The notes: generated by a model from the letters alone, not told the origin. Positions 18,090 through 29,663 are shown, numbered from the stretch's first letter. The stretch is 64,000 nucleotides of DNA from Streptomyces sp. NBC_01267 (GCF_036241575.1 NZ_CP108455.1:7361001-7425000); one strand, 5' to 3'. Numbers and translations are program-made.

Positions 18090-18121
18090 GCGCAGAGGCT
18101 ATCGCCTCCCCGTTCGGGCAC

Positions 18122-18886
18122 CTATTTCGAGAGGTTCGGGAAGAGCGCGCGGAACGGCTCGGCGGTGGCGGCGATGCCGCGGCCGAACGGTGCGTCGAAG
18201 TCCCAGATCAGGAAGAGCAGGAAAGCGATGAGCGCGGTGAACAGTCCGGCGAGAAGCAGCTCTCTGGGAGTGCGCCTGATCTGGAACGTGAAGATCAGTC
18301 CGACGGTGATGACGGCCCCGACGACCAGACCGAACCAGACCACCCCCGGCATGGTGGCCCCGGCGTTCTGCCCCCGGGAACTCCGGGCGTCGTCCGCCGC
18401 CGCCACCTGGTCGACGAGGGGCTGGTAGGCCTCGCCCTCGTGGTCGTTCCTCGGCTTGTAGTCGGTGACGTCCCGCCGTACCTGGTCCAGGAGTTGACCG
18501 CCGCGCGGGGTGAGGCCGCCGTGCTCGCCCATGTGTTTCCACTCGGTGTCCAGGACATAGCTGACATAGGTGCCGACATCGGTGTGGATGCGCTGCCGGA
18601 CATCGGCGGGGTAGACGGCCGAGCGGGCGTCGACCTCGTGCAGCGCCTGGGCCTCCGTACGTACGGATTCCTGCGCGGCGCCGCGTCCCTCCCAGACGCC
18701 GGCGATGGCCAGACCGAGCACGATCGCGTAGATCACGCCGATCATCATGGTCATGTATTCGATGACGTCTGGGGTCTCCGAGGGGTCGTCGTCATCGCCG
18801 ATCCGGCGGTTGTTGATGAGAGTGATGGTCAGGACGACGGCGCAGGCCGCCGCCATCGCGATCGTGAGAACAAGCCATTCCGACAC
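18122..18886 (-). CDS. DUF4239 membrane protein
   Basis: 254 residues. Two N-terminal helices (~5-25 and ~45-65), a soluble central region of ~110 residues rich in charged helices, and two C-terminal helices (~180-200 and ~210-230). This four-helix layout with the IEYMTMMIGVIYAIVLGLAI segment matches the DUF4239 (bestrophin-like) family; a channel function is only suggested by fold predictions for the family. Gene order with a universal stress protein suggests a membrane-stress role. Confidence 0.8.
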   Translation of the reverse strand: MSEWLVLTIAMAAACAVVLTITLINNRRIGDDDDPSETPDVIEYMTMMIGVIYAIVLGLAIAGVWEGRGAAQESVRTEAQALHEVDARSAVYPADVRQRIHTDVGTYVSYVLDTEWKHMGEHGGLTPRGGQLLDQVRRDVTDYKPRNDHEGEAYQPLVDQVAAADDARSSRGQNAGATMPGVVWFGLVVGAVITVGLIFTFQIRRTPRELLLAGLFTALIAFLLFLIWDFDAPFGRGIAATAEPFRALFPNLSK

Positions 18887-18901
18887 GGGTGTCTCCGTCG
18901 G

Positions 18902-19444
18902 TCATCGGGAGGAACGAGGGCGCAGCACAGCCACGGCGAAGACCGCGGGAGCCATGATCAGGAGAACGCGGGTGAGCACCGGCGAGTCGTTGCGCGGCTT
19001 CTTGCGCGCAGGCGCCCGGTACGCGGGGAGGGCCACCGGCTTCAGCGTGGGCGGCTCCGGGCGTACCGACGGTTTCGGCGGTGCGGGTGCTCTCGGCGGC
19101 GCCGGCGGTTTCGACGGCCGGGGCGGCGGCGTCGGCCCGGGGGCCGGGCGGTACACGTGCCGGGGCGGGGGAGGCGGAGGCGGGGGCGCCGGTGGTGGGG
19201 GCGGTTTCGGGCGGGGCGGGGCTTTCGGTACGGGGGTGGTGTGCTCCGCCGTACAGCTGCCGCTCCCGCCGATGGCGACCGCGGTCCCCGAAGGGGCCTG
19301 ACCTGACTGGGAGACGTAGGCGTAGGAACAGTCGTCCGCTGCTGCGGGTACGGGTATCAGGGCGAGCCAGAGGAGGCCCGAGGCCGCCAGCAGCCTGGCG
19401 AGCGGAACGAACGTCCGCGGCGATCGGTACATGCCGAGCAGCAT
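18902..19444 (-). CDS. Exported proline-rich, membrane-anchored protein
   Basis: 180 residues if started at ATG 19444 (19432 is equally possible; neither has a good SD). A signal peptide (LARLLAASGLLWLALIPVPAAA) precedes a short region with two Cys (DDCSYAYVSQS, GSGSCTAEH). Then ~75 residues are almost pure Pro with Lys/Arg/Ala, an extended wall-spanning rod, and a C-terminal helix (VLLIMAPAVFAVAVL) followed by RPRSSR acts as an anchor. It reads as a surface protein threaded through peptidoglycan. Its stop is 15 bases from the DUF4239 gene, so an operon is likely. Confidence 0.65.
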   Translation of the reverse strand: MLLGMYRSPRTFVPLARLLAASGLLWLALIPVPAAADDCSYAYVSQSGQAPSGTAVAIGGSGSCTAEHTTPVPKAPPRPKPPPPPAPPPPPPPPRHVYRPAPGPTPPPRPSKPPAPPRAPAPPKPSVRPEPPTLKPVALPAYRAPARKKPRNDSPVLTRVLLIMAPAVFAVAVLRPRSSR

Positions 19445-19751
19445 GATCCGGACGAGCGGGTGGCATCCGGGTGTTGCCGTGGATTCGCCGGAAGGGGGGA
19501 GATCTCTGGCTTTGTGTTTGAATCGGTCATCTCGCATACCCGGCAAGGGAATTGTCATCGGAGGCGTTGAACACAACGTTTCCGGCCAACCACACAGCGT
19601 GTGGCCGGAGGCACTTGCCACAGGCGTGTGACGAATAACGGACCGCCAATTTCCGTTTCTGCTCGCTCTCTTGGCAGGCGGTCAGTAGATTCGGCTCGAA
19701 CACTGGCCATGGACATGGCCGGACCGTCGCACCGACCTGTTGGAGACATTG
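19445..19751. other. Divergent intergenic region with hairpin
   Basis: 307 bases between the proline-rich gene and the methyltransferase gene. It is more AT-rich than its surroundings. A hairpin, CCACAC (19590-19595) with GTGTGG (19599-19604), is flanked by CCGG on both sides. A TAGATT hexamer near 19686 could be a -10 box for the rightward genes. No coding frame or known riboswitch was recognised. Confidence 0.4.
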
Positions 19752-20564
19752 ATGGAGCGTCCTGCCTGGGCCCCGCAGGGCATCGATCTTTCGGTGCCGA
19801 GTGTGTCGCGGATCTACGACTACTACTTGGGCGGTTCGCACAATTTCGAGGTGGATCGGGAGGCCGCGCGCAAAGCCATGGAGTTCATGCCGGGGCTCCC
19901 GAAGGTGATGCAGGCGAACCGCGCCTTCATGCGCCGCGCGGTCCGATTCGCCGTCGAGTCCGGCATCACACAGTTTCTCGACATCGGTTCCGGCATACCG
20001 ACCTTCGGGAATGTCCACGAGGTCGCCCAGGCCATGGCCCCCGAGGCCCGGGTGGTGTACGTCGATCACGACCCGGTCGCCGTCGCCCACAGCAAGGCTG
20101 TACTCGACGGCAACGAACTGGCCTCGGTGGTCGCCGCCGATCTGCGCAAGCCGCAGGAGATCCTGGACAGCCCGGAAGTCGTCGCCGGTCTCGATCTCGA
20201 CCGGCCGGTGGCACTGCTGCTCGTCGCCGTCCTCCACTTCATCGAGGACGCCGACGACCCGTGCGCGGCCGTGGCCGCCCTGCGCGACGCGCTGGCTCCC
20301 GGAAGTCTGCTGATCCTCACCCACGCGTCGTACGAGGGCATCCCGGTCCCCGAGGAGCAGGCGGGCGGTGCGGTCGGTGTCTACCGGAACATCCGCAATC
20401 CGCTGGTGATGCGTTCGCGCGAGGAGGTCGCCCGGTTCTTCGACGGCTTCGAACTGGTGGAGCCCGGACTGGTCGCCATGCCGGAGTGGCGGCCCGAGGC
20501 CCCGGTCGACCAGGAGGACCCGTATGCCTTCGCAGGCTTCGTGGGTGTGGGGCTAAAGGCGTGA
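19752..20564 (+). CDS. SAM-dependent methyltransferase, DUF574 family
   Basis: 270 residues from ATG 19752 with GGAG six bases upstream. The family signature is obvious: RIYDYYLGGSHNFEVDREAA near the start and FLDIGSGIPTFGNVHEVAQ as the SAM-binding loop, followed by VYVDHDPVAV. DUF574 proteins are very numerous in Streptomyces and substrates are mostly unknown. Its stop overlaps the GTG of the c-di-GMP enzyme gene by four bases, so the pair is one translational unit. Confidence 0.9.
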   Translation: MERPAWAPQGIDLSVPSVSRIYDYYLGGSHNFEVDREAARKAMEFMPGLPKVMQANRAFMRRAVRFAVESGITQFLDIGSGIPTFGNVHEVAQAMAPEARVVYVDHDPVAVAHSKAVLDGNELASVVAADLRKPQEILDSPEVVAGLDLDRPVALLLVAVLHFIEDADDPCAAVAALRDALAPGSLLILTHASYEGIPVPEEQAGGAVGVYRNIRNPLVMRSREEVARFFDGFELVEPGLVAMPEWRPEAPVDQEDPYAFAGFVGVGLKA

Positions 20565-22750
20565 ACGTGCCGCAGCAGAAGTCGGCGTCCCTGGCGGACC
20601 AGGACAGCCCGGAAGACAGACTCGGCCGCTTCGCGACGATCTGGAGCCGGGCCATCTTCCCGTCGACCGCCACTTCCCTGACCCGTCCCGAGTTCGAGCG
20701 GCACCTGCTGCCTCTCGCCGGCCGGCTGAGCGCCGCGCTGCACGCCCGGCCCTTCGACCCGGCGCCCGCCCACCGCGTCGGCGGTGACCTCGTCGCCGCC
20801 CACTGCACGGATTCCGATGCGCTCAGCCAGACCCTCGGGGTGGTCGACTCGTATCTGGTGCTCTACTGCGGCACGAGCGGGGCGGATCCCGCGCTGGCAC
20901 CCGAGGAGATCCGGATCCGCTGCTCGCGTCTCCAGCACGCGCTGGCCGCCGGGTTCGCCCAGGCGCTGCGCGAGCGCACGCTCAGCGAGCAGGAGGCCAT
21001 CGCCCGCTCGGCGCTCTCCGCCCGCAGCGCCGCCGAGGAGGCGCTGCACATCACCGAGACGCGCTTCCGCGCGGTCTTCGAAGGAGCTGCGGTCGGCATC
21101 GGCATCGCGGACCTGGACGGCAACGTCCTGGAGGTCAACGACGCGCTGCTGCGGATGTTCGGCGGGGTCGACCACCACGTGCGCAGCCGCAACGTGAACG
21201 AATGGGTGCACCCCGAGGACGCCCCCCAGGTCTGGGGAATGCACGCCGAGTTGGTACGCGGCGAGCGGGACCACTACCGGGTGGAGAAGCCGTACTACCG
21301 CAACGACGGCACCGTGCTGTGGACCAATCTCACGGTGTCGCTGCTGCGCGACGCCGAGGGCTGCCCGCAGTACCAGCTGGCGCTGATGGAGGACACCACG
21401 GAGCGCCGGCTGCTCAATCTGCGGCTGCGCTACGAGGCGACGCACGACGCCCTGACCGGGCTGCCGAACCGGACGCTCTTCTTCGAACGGCTCGACAAGG
21501 CGCTCTCCGCGGGGCAGGCGCAGGGGATGCCCTTCGGCCTCTGCTATCTGGACCTCGACGGGTTCAAAGCGATCAACGACAGTCTCGGACACTCGGCGGG
21601 CGACCGGCTGCTGGTGGAGGTCGCCGACCGGCTGCAGAGCTGTGCGACGGCATCCGGCGAGATGGTGGCCCGGCTCGGCGGTGACGAATTCGTCGCCCTC
21701 ACCACGGGGTACGAGTCGCCGGACGCGGTCGAGGAACTCGCGGTGCGCATCCTGTCGGTCCTGGCCACTCCCATCAGGATCGACGGCCGGGAACTGACCG
21801 TGCGGGGCAGCATCGGTGTGGTCGAGGGGCTCGCGGGCACCCAGAGCCCCGCCGAGGTGCTGCGCAGCGCCGACATCACGATGTACCGGGCGAAGGCGGC
21901 GGGCGGCAACCGTTTCCAGCGGGCCGACGCCGAGGCGGACGCCCGTGCCATCACCCGGCACGGGCTGACGACCGCGCTGCCCGCGGCCCTGGAGCGCGGT
22001 GAGTTCTTCATCGAGTACCAGCCGCTGGTCCACCTCGGGGACGGCAGCGTGCACGGGGCGGAGGCGCTGGTGCGCTGGTCCCATCCGCAGCACGGGGTGC
22101 TCGGACCCGACCGGTTCATCTCGCTGGCGGAGCACACCGGACTGATCGTGCCGCTGGGCCGCTGGGTCCTGGAGGAGTCCGTACGGCAGGCCAGGGGCTG
22201 GCAGCAACTGCATCCGGCACACACCGACGGCGGCCCGCTGCGGATCAACGTCAACCTGTCGCCGACCCAGCTCTACCACCCCGGCCTGGTCGCCGACACG
22301 GTGGCCGTGCTGGAGCGCACCGGTCTGGATCCCGGGGCGCTCTGCCTGGAGGTCACCGAGTCGGCGCTGATCGGCGCGGACGACGATCTGCTGAAGCCGC
22401 TGCGGCAACTGGCCGAGATGGGCGTGGACATCGCGCTGGACGACTTCGGCACGGGGTACTCCAACCTCGCCAATCTGCGCAGGCTGCCGGTGAGCGTGCT
22501 GAAGCTGGACCGGTCGTTCACGCGGTCGATGCAGCAGCATCCGGCGGACCCGGTCGACCTCAAGATCGTCGAGGGGATCGTCGCGCTGGCCCACAGCCTG
22601 CAGCTCGCGGTCACCGTCGAGGGGGTGGAGACCGGGGCGCAGGCCGACCAGCTGAAGGAGCTGGGCTGCGACACCGCGCAGGGCTGGTACTACGCCAGGC
22701 CGGGAGCGCCCGACCGGATTCACCGCCTGTCGCTGGCCGACGCCGTGTGA
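20561..22750 (+). CDS. rmdA: PAS-GGDEF-EAL c-di-GMP enzyme, RmdA-like
   Basis: 729 residues, cytosolic. Residues 1-150 form a helical N-terminal region; PAS/PAC ~160-290 (FRAVFEGAAVGIGIADLDG); GGDEF ~300-460 with an intact RLGGDEF at ~373; EAL ~470-725 with EALVRW at ~501, NVNLSP, EVTES, DDFGTGYSN, KLDRSF and VEGVET, so both domains keep catalytic residues. It could make or degrade c-di-GMP, which controls development in Streptomyces. The architecture and the neighbouring LysR and sdh genes match what I recall of the S. coelicolor rmdA locus (SCO0928 next to SCO0922-0924). The last 31 bases overlap the end of the convergent LysR gene. Confidence 0.85.
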   Translation: MNVPQQKSASLADQDSPEDRLGRFATIWSRAIFPSTATSLTRPEFERHLLPLAGRLSAALHARPFDPAPAHRVGGDLVAAHCTDSDALSQTLGVVDSYLVLYCGTSGADPALAPEEIRIRCSRLQHALAAGFAQALRERTLSEQEAIARSALSARSAAEEALHITETRFRAVFEGAAVGIGIADLDGNVLEVNDALLRMFGGVDHHVRSRNVNEWVHPEDAPQVWGMHAELVRGERDHYRVEKPYYRNDGTVLWTNLTVSLLRDAEGCPQYQLALMEDTTERRLLNLRLRYEATHDALTGLPNRTLFFERLDKALSAGQAQGMPFGLCYLDLDGFKAINDSLGHSAGDRLLVEVADRLQSCATASGEMVARLGGDEFVALTTGYESPDAVEELAVRILSVLATPIRIDGRELTVRGSIGVVEGLAGTQSPAEVLRSADITMYRAKAAGGNRFQRADAEADARAITRHGLTTALPAALERGEFFIEYQPLVHLGDGSVHGAEALVRWSHPQHGVLGPDRFISLAEHTGLIVPLGRWVLEESVRQARGWQQLHPAHTDGGPLRINVNLSPTQLYHPGLVADTVAVLERTGLDPGALCLEVTESALIGADDDLLKPLRQLAEMGVDIALDDFGTGYSNLANLRRLPVSVLKLDRSFTRSMQQHPADPVDLKIVEGIVALAHSLQLAVTVEGVETGAQADQLKELGCDTAQGWYYARPGAPDRIHRLSLADAV

Positions 22751-23622
22751 TGCCCGAGCAGGACGTCCTGCAGGACCCGTGCGGCGCGCGGCGGCGCGAC
22801 GTCGCTGCGGTGCGCGAGCGCGATCGTGCGGCGCAGCCCCGGACGGGCCAGCGGTGTCACGCGCAGGCCGTGGCCGGCGCGGACGGCGATCATGCTGGGG
22901 ACGACGGCGATGCCGAGACCGGCCCGCACGAACCCCAGCACGGCGTCCATCTCGCCGCCCTCGACGGTGAAGTACGGCTCGAAGCCCTCGGTGCGGCAGG
23001 CGGACAGGGTGAGGTCCCGGAGGTCGTAGCCGTGCCGGAACATCACCATCGGCTCGCCTTCGAGGTCGGTGATGCGCAGCGGTGAGCGCGGCGCGGCGGC
23101 GGCGGGCGACGAGACCACGACGAGATCCTCCTGGAGGAGCTCGATCGTGGTGAGCGCCGGTGACGGGGTGGGCAGCGGAAGGACGACCAGCGCGAGATCG
23201 AGGGCGCCGCGCGCCAGCTCCCGTACGAGGTCGTGGGAGCCGCCCTCCTCGATCAGCAGCTGGATGCCGGGGTGCTGGTCGTGGAAGGAACGCAGGACGT
23301 CGGGGAGCAGCCCGGTGCAGAGGCTCGGCGTCGCACCGAGCCGCACCCGGCCGCGCCGCAGCTGGGCCAGTTCCTGCACTTCGTGGCGGGCGGTCTCGGC
23401 GTCCGCGAGGATGCGCCGGGCGAGCGGGAGCAGGGTCTCGCCCGCGTCGGTCAGGGTGATGTTGCCCCGGGCCCTGCTGAACAGCTCGGCCCCCAACTCC
23501 TTCTCCAGCGCCCTGATCTGCTGGGAGAGGGACGGCTGCGCGACGTGCACCTCCTCGGCGGCGCGGGTGAAGTGGCGGGTCTCGGCGACCGCGACGAAGT
23601 AGCTGAGCTGCTGGAGCTGCAT
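22720..23622 (-). CDS. LysR-family transcriptional regulator
   Basis: 300 residues from ATG 23622; a GTG three codons earlier is less typical. The N-terminal winged HTH is canonical (MQLQQLSYFVAVAETRHFTR, then QPSLSQQIRALEKELG), followed by the periplasmic-binding-like effector domain. It is divergent from sdhCAB, with a LysR-type box in the 85-bp gap, so regulation of succinate dehydrogenase and of its own gene is the natural inference. The gene end overlaps the rmdA-like gene end by 31 bases on the opposite strand. Confidence 0.92.
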   Translation of the reverse strand: MQLQQLSYFVAVAETRHFTRAAEEVHVAQPSLSQQIRALEKELGAELFSRARGNITLTDAGETLLPLARRILADAETARHEVQELAQLRRGRVRLGATPSLCTGLLPDVLRSFHDQHPGIQLLIEEGGSHDLVRELARGALDLALVVLPLPTPSPALTTIELLQEDLVVVSSPAAAAPRSPLRITDLEGEPMVMFRHGYDLRDLTLSACRTEGFEPYFTVEGGEMDAVLGFVRAGLGIAVVPSMIAVRAGHGLRVTPLARPGLRRTIALAHRSDVAPPRAARVLQDVLLGHHTASASDRR

Positions 23623-23632
23623 GGATTCCACG

Positions 23633-23647
23633 ATAGACGATGGCTAT
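23633..23647. promoter_or_regulatory. Putative LysR operator
   Basis: ATAG-N7-CTAT (ATAGACGATGGCTAT) is a perfect T-N11-A dyad, the core LysR-type recognition pattern, located between the divergent lysR and sdhC start codons. Confidence 0.65.
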
Positions 23648-23707
23648 GGAGATGAGCCGTGTCATGTCTTGGACCTCTGGCCAGGTGGAGCCGTAACGTC
23701 TTGTGAC

Positions 23708-24412
23708 ATGGCACTGGCAACCAAGACGGATCGACGGCCGTCCATGGCGCAATCGGTCTGGGGATCGACCGTCGGCAAAAAAACGATCATGGCCGTGAGC
23801 GGTCTGGTCATGCTGCTGTACCTGGTGGTCCACATGCTGGGCAACCTCAAGATCTTCTTCGGGTCGGGGCAGTTCAACAGCTACGCGCACTGGCTGCGCA
23901 CCCTCGGAGAGCCGTTCCTGCACTACGAGTGGGCGCTGTGGATCATCCGCGTCGTGCTCGTCGCCGCCGTGGTGCTGCACGCCGTCTGCGCCTACCAGCT
24001 CAGCCGCCGCGACCTCCGGGCCCGCCCGGTCGCCTATGTGCACAAGCGCCCGCGCGCCAGCTACGCCACCCGCACCATGCGCTGGGGCGGCATCATCCTC
24101 GCGCTGTTCATCGTCTGGCACCTGCTCGACTTCACCACCCTCACGGTGAACGACAACGCCCAGCCCGGCCACCCGTACGAGAACGTCGTGGCGACGTTCC
24201 ACACCTGGTACGGCGACGTCATCTACATCGTCGCGATGCTCGCGCTCGGCCTGCACATCCGGCACGGCTTCTGGAGCGCGGCCCAGACCCTCGGCGCGGG
24301 GAAGGCCACCCGCGACCGCGTCCTGAAGGCCGTCGCCAACGTCCTCGCGCTGGTGCTGACCGTGGGCTTCATATCCGTACCCGTCGCCGTGATGACCGGA
24401 GTGGTGAGCTGA
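23708..24412 (+). CDS. sdhC: Succinate dehydrogenase cytochrome b subunit
   Basis: 234 residues. Five membrane helices with several conserved His in [34 protein letters not shown] and [10 protein letters not shown], consistent with the single-anchor di-heme (B. subtilis-like, type B) SdhC. It anchors the flavoprotein and iron-sulfur subunits and passes electrons to menaquinone. Its stop is one base before the sdhA ATG. Upstream lies the LysR operator. Confidence 0.93.
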   Translation: MALATKTDRRPSMAQSVWGSTVGKKTIMAVSGLVMLLYLVVHMLGNLKIFFGSGQFNSYAHWLRTLGEPFLHYEWALWIIRVVLVAAVVLHAVCAYQLSRRDLRARPVAYVHKRPRASYATRTMRWGGIILALFIVWHLLDFTTLTVNDNAQPGHPYENVVATFHTWYGDVIYIVAMLALGLHIRHGFWSAAQTLGAGKATRDRVLKAVANVLALVLTVGFISVPVAVMTGVVS

Positions 24413-24413
24413 C

Positions 24414-26359
<1,946 letters not shown>

Positions 26360-26363
<4 letters not shown>

Positions 26364-27106
26364 AGCTCACCCTGCGCGTCTGGCGCCAGAAGAACGCGAC
26401 CGCCGCCGGAGCCATGACCACCTACCAGGTCGACGGCATCTCCCAGGACATGTCGTTCCTGGAGATGCTCGACACCCTGAACGAGGAGCTCACGCTCAAG
26501 GGCGAGGAGCCCGTCGCCTTCGACCACGACTGCCGGGAGGGCATCTGCGGAGCGTGCAGCCTGGTCATCAACGGCGACGCCCACGGCCCGGAGCGCACCA
26601 CCACCTGTCAGCTCCACATGCGCTCCTTCCAGGACGGCGACACCATCGACGTCGAGCCGTGGCGGGCCTCGGCCTTCCCGGTCGTCAAGGACCTCGTCGT
26701 CGACCGGTCGGCCTTCGACCGGATCATCCAGTCCGGCGGGTACGTCAGCGTGCCCACCGGCGCGGCCCCCGAGGCGCACTCCACGCCCGTGCCGAAGCCG
26801 GACGCCGACTTCGCCTTCGAGCACGCCGAGTGCATCGGCTGCGGAGCGTGCGTCGCGGCCTGCCCCAACGGCTCCGCGATGCTCTTCACCTCGGCGAAGA
26901 TCAACCACCTCAACGTGCTCCCGCAGGGCGCCCCCGAACGCGAGACCCGTGTCCTCGACATGGTCGCCCAGATGGACGACGAGGGCTTCGGCGGCTGCAC
27001 CCTCACCGGCGAGTGCGCCACGGCCTGTCCCAAGGGCATCCCGCTGCCGTCGATCACCGCGATGAACAAGGAGTGGCTGCGGGCGGCCCGCAAGGTCAGC
27101 CGCTGA
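26360..27106 (+). CDS. sdhB: Succinate dehydrogenase iron-sulfur subunit
   Basis: 248 residues. Three cluster motifs are intact: plant-ferredoxin 2Fe-2S (CREGICGAC plus a later Cys), 4Fe-4S ([14 protein letters not shown]) and the third cluster ([15 protein letters not shown]). It carries electrons from the SdhA flavin to the SdhC haems. The last gene of sdhCAB; its stop codon lies in the first unit of a 29-bp tandem repeat that continues into the intergenic region. Confidence 0.95.
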
Positions 27107-27170
27107 ACCCCGGCCGCTGCACCCCGGCCCGCTGAACCCTGGGCCCTGCACCCCGGGCCGCTGAACCGGC
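27102..27170. repeat. 29-bp tandem repeat spanning the sdhB stop
   Basis: Units at 27102-27130 and 27131-27159 both begin GCTGAACCC and contain CTGCACCCC; a partial third copy starts at 27160. The first unit includes the sdhB TGA, so the stop region itself has been tandemly copied. Confidence 0.8.
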
Positions 27171-27212
27171 CGGCGGAAGACGGGTGACCGGCCGGCGGCA
27201 CGGACCGGCCGG

Positions 27213-29555
27213 TCACGACCGGGACAGCGCCCGCGCGAGATAGGGAGCGGTCCGGCTGCCGGCCGTCAGCGCCACCTCTTCCGGCGGCCCCGCGGCGACG
27301 ATCCGTCCACCCTCGTCGCCACCGCCGGGCCCCAGGTCGATCACCCAGTCCGCCCCGGCCACCACCGCCATGTCGTGCTCCACGACCACCACCGAGTGCC
27401 CCGCGTCGACCAGCCCGTGCAACTGCCGCATCAGCACCTCGACATCGGCCGGGTGCAACCCGGTGGTCGGCTCGTCCAGGACGTACAGGGTGTGACCGCG
27501 GCGGGCACGCTGGAGCTCGGCCGCCAGCTTGATGCGCTGCGCCTCGCCGCCGGACAGCTCGGTCGCGGGCTGTCCCAGCCGCAGATAGCCCAGGCCCACG
27601 TCGAGCAGCGCCCGCAGACTGCGCACGGCCGCGGGTGAACCGGCGAAGAAGTCCGCCGCCGACTCCACCGTCAGATCCAGCACCCCCGCGATGTCGAGCC
27701 CCTGGTAGGTGATCTCCAGGGTCTCGGGGTTGTAGCGCGCGCCGTGACAGTCCGGGCACGGGGTGTACGTACTCGGCAGGAACAGCAGTTCGACGGAGAC
27801 GAACCCCTCGCCCTGGCAGGTCTCGCACCGCCCGCCCGTCACGTTGAAGGAGAACCGGCCCGCCCGGTAACCGCGTGCCTGTGCCTCTTCGGTGGCGGTG
27901 AAGAGCTTCCTCACGACGTCGAAGAGGCCGGTGTACGTGGCGAGGTTGGACCGCGGCGTCCTGCCGATCGGTTTCTGATCCACCGTCACCAGCCTTTTCA
28001 CGCCGGGCAGTTCCTCGGTGATCTCGCCGACGAGGGTGGACTTGCCGGAGCCCGAGACGCCGGTCACGGCGGTGAAGGCACCCAGCGGGACCGTGGCCCG
28101 CAGGGCGACGAGGTTGTGCCGGGTGACCGGGCCGATCTCCAGCAGCCCGGACGCCTCCCGCACGGCGCGCGCGGGAGCGGCGGATTCACCGAAGAGATAG
28201 CGGCGGGTCACGGACTCGGCCACCTCCGCGAGGAGTCCGGGCGGCCCGCTGTGCAGCACCCGGCCGCCGTGCTCGCCCGCGTGCGGTCCCACGTCGACGA
28301 GCCAGTCCGCACGGCGTACGACATCCAGCTGGTGCTCCACGACGAAGACGGAGTTGCCGGACGCCTTCAGCCGGTCGAGTACCACCAGCAGGGCCTCGGT
28401 GTCGGCCGGGTGCAGCCCCGCGGACGGCTCGTCGAGCACATACACGACACCGAACAGTCCGGAGCGCAACTGGGTGGCCAGCCGCAGGCGTTGCAGCTCG
28501 CCCGACGACAGGGTGGGCGTGCCGCGGTCCAGGCTCAGATATCCCAGCCCCAGCTCGGTGACGACCGCGATACGGGCCAGCAGATCCGCGGTCAGCACCC
28601 GGGCCGTCTCACCGCTGTGCTCTCCGGCAAGCACCGTGGCCAGCACGGACAGCGGCTGCGCGGCGAGTTCGGCGATGGTCCGGCCCGCGAAGGTCACCGC
28701 GAGGGACTCCGGCCGCAGCCGGTTCCCGCCGCACACCGGACACGGCGTGCTCGCCAGGAACCGCTCCGCCCTGGCGCGCAGCGACTGGCTCCTGGAGTCC
28801 GCGAAGGTGTGCAGGACATAGCGCCGGGCGCTCATGTACGTGCCCTGGTAGGGCCGGTGGATCCGCCCCGCGTCCCGCACCGGGTGCACGGTCACCACCG
28901 GCTGCTCGTCGGTGAAGAGGATCCAGTCCCGCTCCTCCTGGGGAAGCTCGCGCCACGGCCGGTCCACGTCGTACCCGAGCGCGTCCAGCACATCGCGGAG
29001 GTTCTTGCCCTGCCAGGCACCGGGCCAGGCGGCGATCGCCCCCTCCCGTACCGACAGCGAGGGATCGGGCACGAGCAACGCCTCGCTGGTGCGGTGCACC
29101 CGGCCCAGTCCGTGGCACTCCGGGCAGGCCCCGGCCGTCGTGTTCGGTGAGAAGGCGTCCGAGTCCAGCCGCTCGGCGCCCGCCGGGTAGTCGCCCGCGC
29201 GGGAGAAGAGCATCCGCAGGGAATTGGAGAGCGTGGTGACCGTGCCCACGGAGGACCGTGAGGTCGGGGCCGACCTGCGCTGTTCGAGCGAGACCGCGGG
29301 CGGCAGCCCGGTGATCTCGCCGACCGCGGGCGCGCCCACCTGGTGGATCAGCCGCCGGGCGTACGGCGCGACCGATTCGAAATACCGGCGCTGGGCCTCG
29401 GCGTAGACCGTCCCGAAAGCGAGCGAGGACTTACCCGAACCCGAGACCCCCGTGAACACCACCAGGGCGTCACGGGGGATGTCCACATCGACGTCGCGCA
29501 GATTGTGCTCACGGGCGCCACGGACGCGTACGTACGGGTCATGAGGGCTTTGCAT
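27213..29555 (-). CDS. UvrA-like ABC excinuclease subunit (UvrA2 type)
   Basis: 780 residues, shorter than housekeeping UvrA (~950-1000). Two ABC ATPase halves: Walker A GVSGSGKSSLAF and GVSGSGKSTLVG, signatures TLSSGELQRLRLA and ELSGGEAQRIKLA, and two zinc modules (CPECHG and CETCQGEGF, then CPDCHG). The region used to bind UvrB appears shortened, as in UvrA2/DrrC-type paralogues linked to drug tolerance or DNA-adduct protection. Stand-alone gene. A TAGAAT -10 box six bases before the ATG predicts a leaderless transcript. Confidence 0.88.
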   Translation of the reverse strand: MQSPHDPYVRVRGAREHNLRDVDVDIPRDALVVFTGVSGSGKSSLAFGTVYAEAQRRYFESVAPYARRLIHQVGAPAVGEITGLPPAVSLEQRRSAPTSRSSVGTVTTLSNSLRMLFSRAGDYPAGAERLDSDAFSPNTTAGACPECHGLGRVHRTSEALLVPDPSLSVREGAIAAWPGAWQGKNLRDVLDALGYDVDRPWRELPQEERDWILFTDEQPVVTVHPVRDAGRIHRPYQGTYMSARRYVLHTFADSRSQSLRARAERFLASTPCPVCGGNRLRPESLAVTFAGRTIAELAAQPLSVLATVLAGEHSGETARVLTADLLARIAVVTELGLGYLSLDRGTPTLSSGELQRLRLATQLRSGLFGVVYVLDEPSAGLHPADTEALLVVLDRLKASGNSVFVVEHQLDVVRRADWLVDVGPHAGEHGGRVLHSGPPGLLAEVAESVTRRYLFGESAAPARAVREASGLLEIGPVTRHNLVALRATVPLGAFTAVTGVSGSGKSTLVGEITEELPGVKRLVTVDQKPIGRTPRSNLATYTGLFDVVRKLFTATEEAQARGYRAGRFSFNVTGGRCETCQGEGFVSVELLFLPSTYTPCPDCHGARYNPETLEITYQGLDIAGVLDLTVESAADFFAGSPAAVRSLRALLDVGLGYLRLGQPATELSGGEAQRIKLAAELQRARRGHTLYVLDEPTTGLHPADVEVLMRQLHGLVDAGHSVVVVEHDMAVVAGADWVIDLGPGGGDEGGRIVAAGPPEEVALTAGSRTAPYLARALSRS

Positions 29556-29561
29556 ACCGGA

Positions 29562-29567
29562 ATTCTA
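29562..29567 (-). promoter_or_regulatory. -10 box of uvrA paralogue
   Basis: TAGAAT on the minus strand lies six bases before the start codon, placing +1 at or next to the ATG. No convincing -35 hexamer was found. Confidence 0.45.
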
Positions 29568-29663
29568 AGACCGACCAGCGATTGCCGGCCGGTCGAGGAG
29601 CGCCCCGCGGCCCCCGCACCGCGAGGCACCCCGGCCCCGCCCGAACCCCGTACCTCGCCCGGT

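Noticed and set aside
27107..27212. Terminator after sdhB
   Set aside because: The gap has GC-rich dyads, but they are better explained by the 29-bp repeat; no single strong hairpin stands out.
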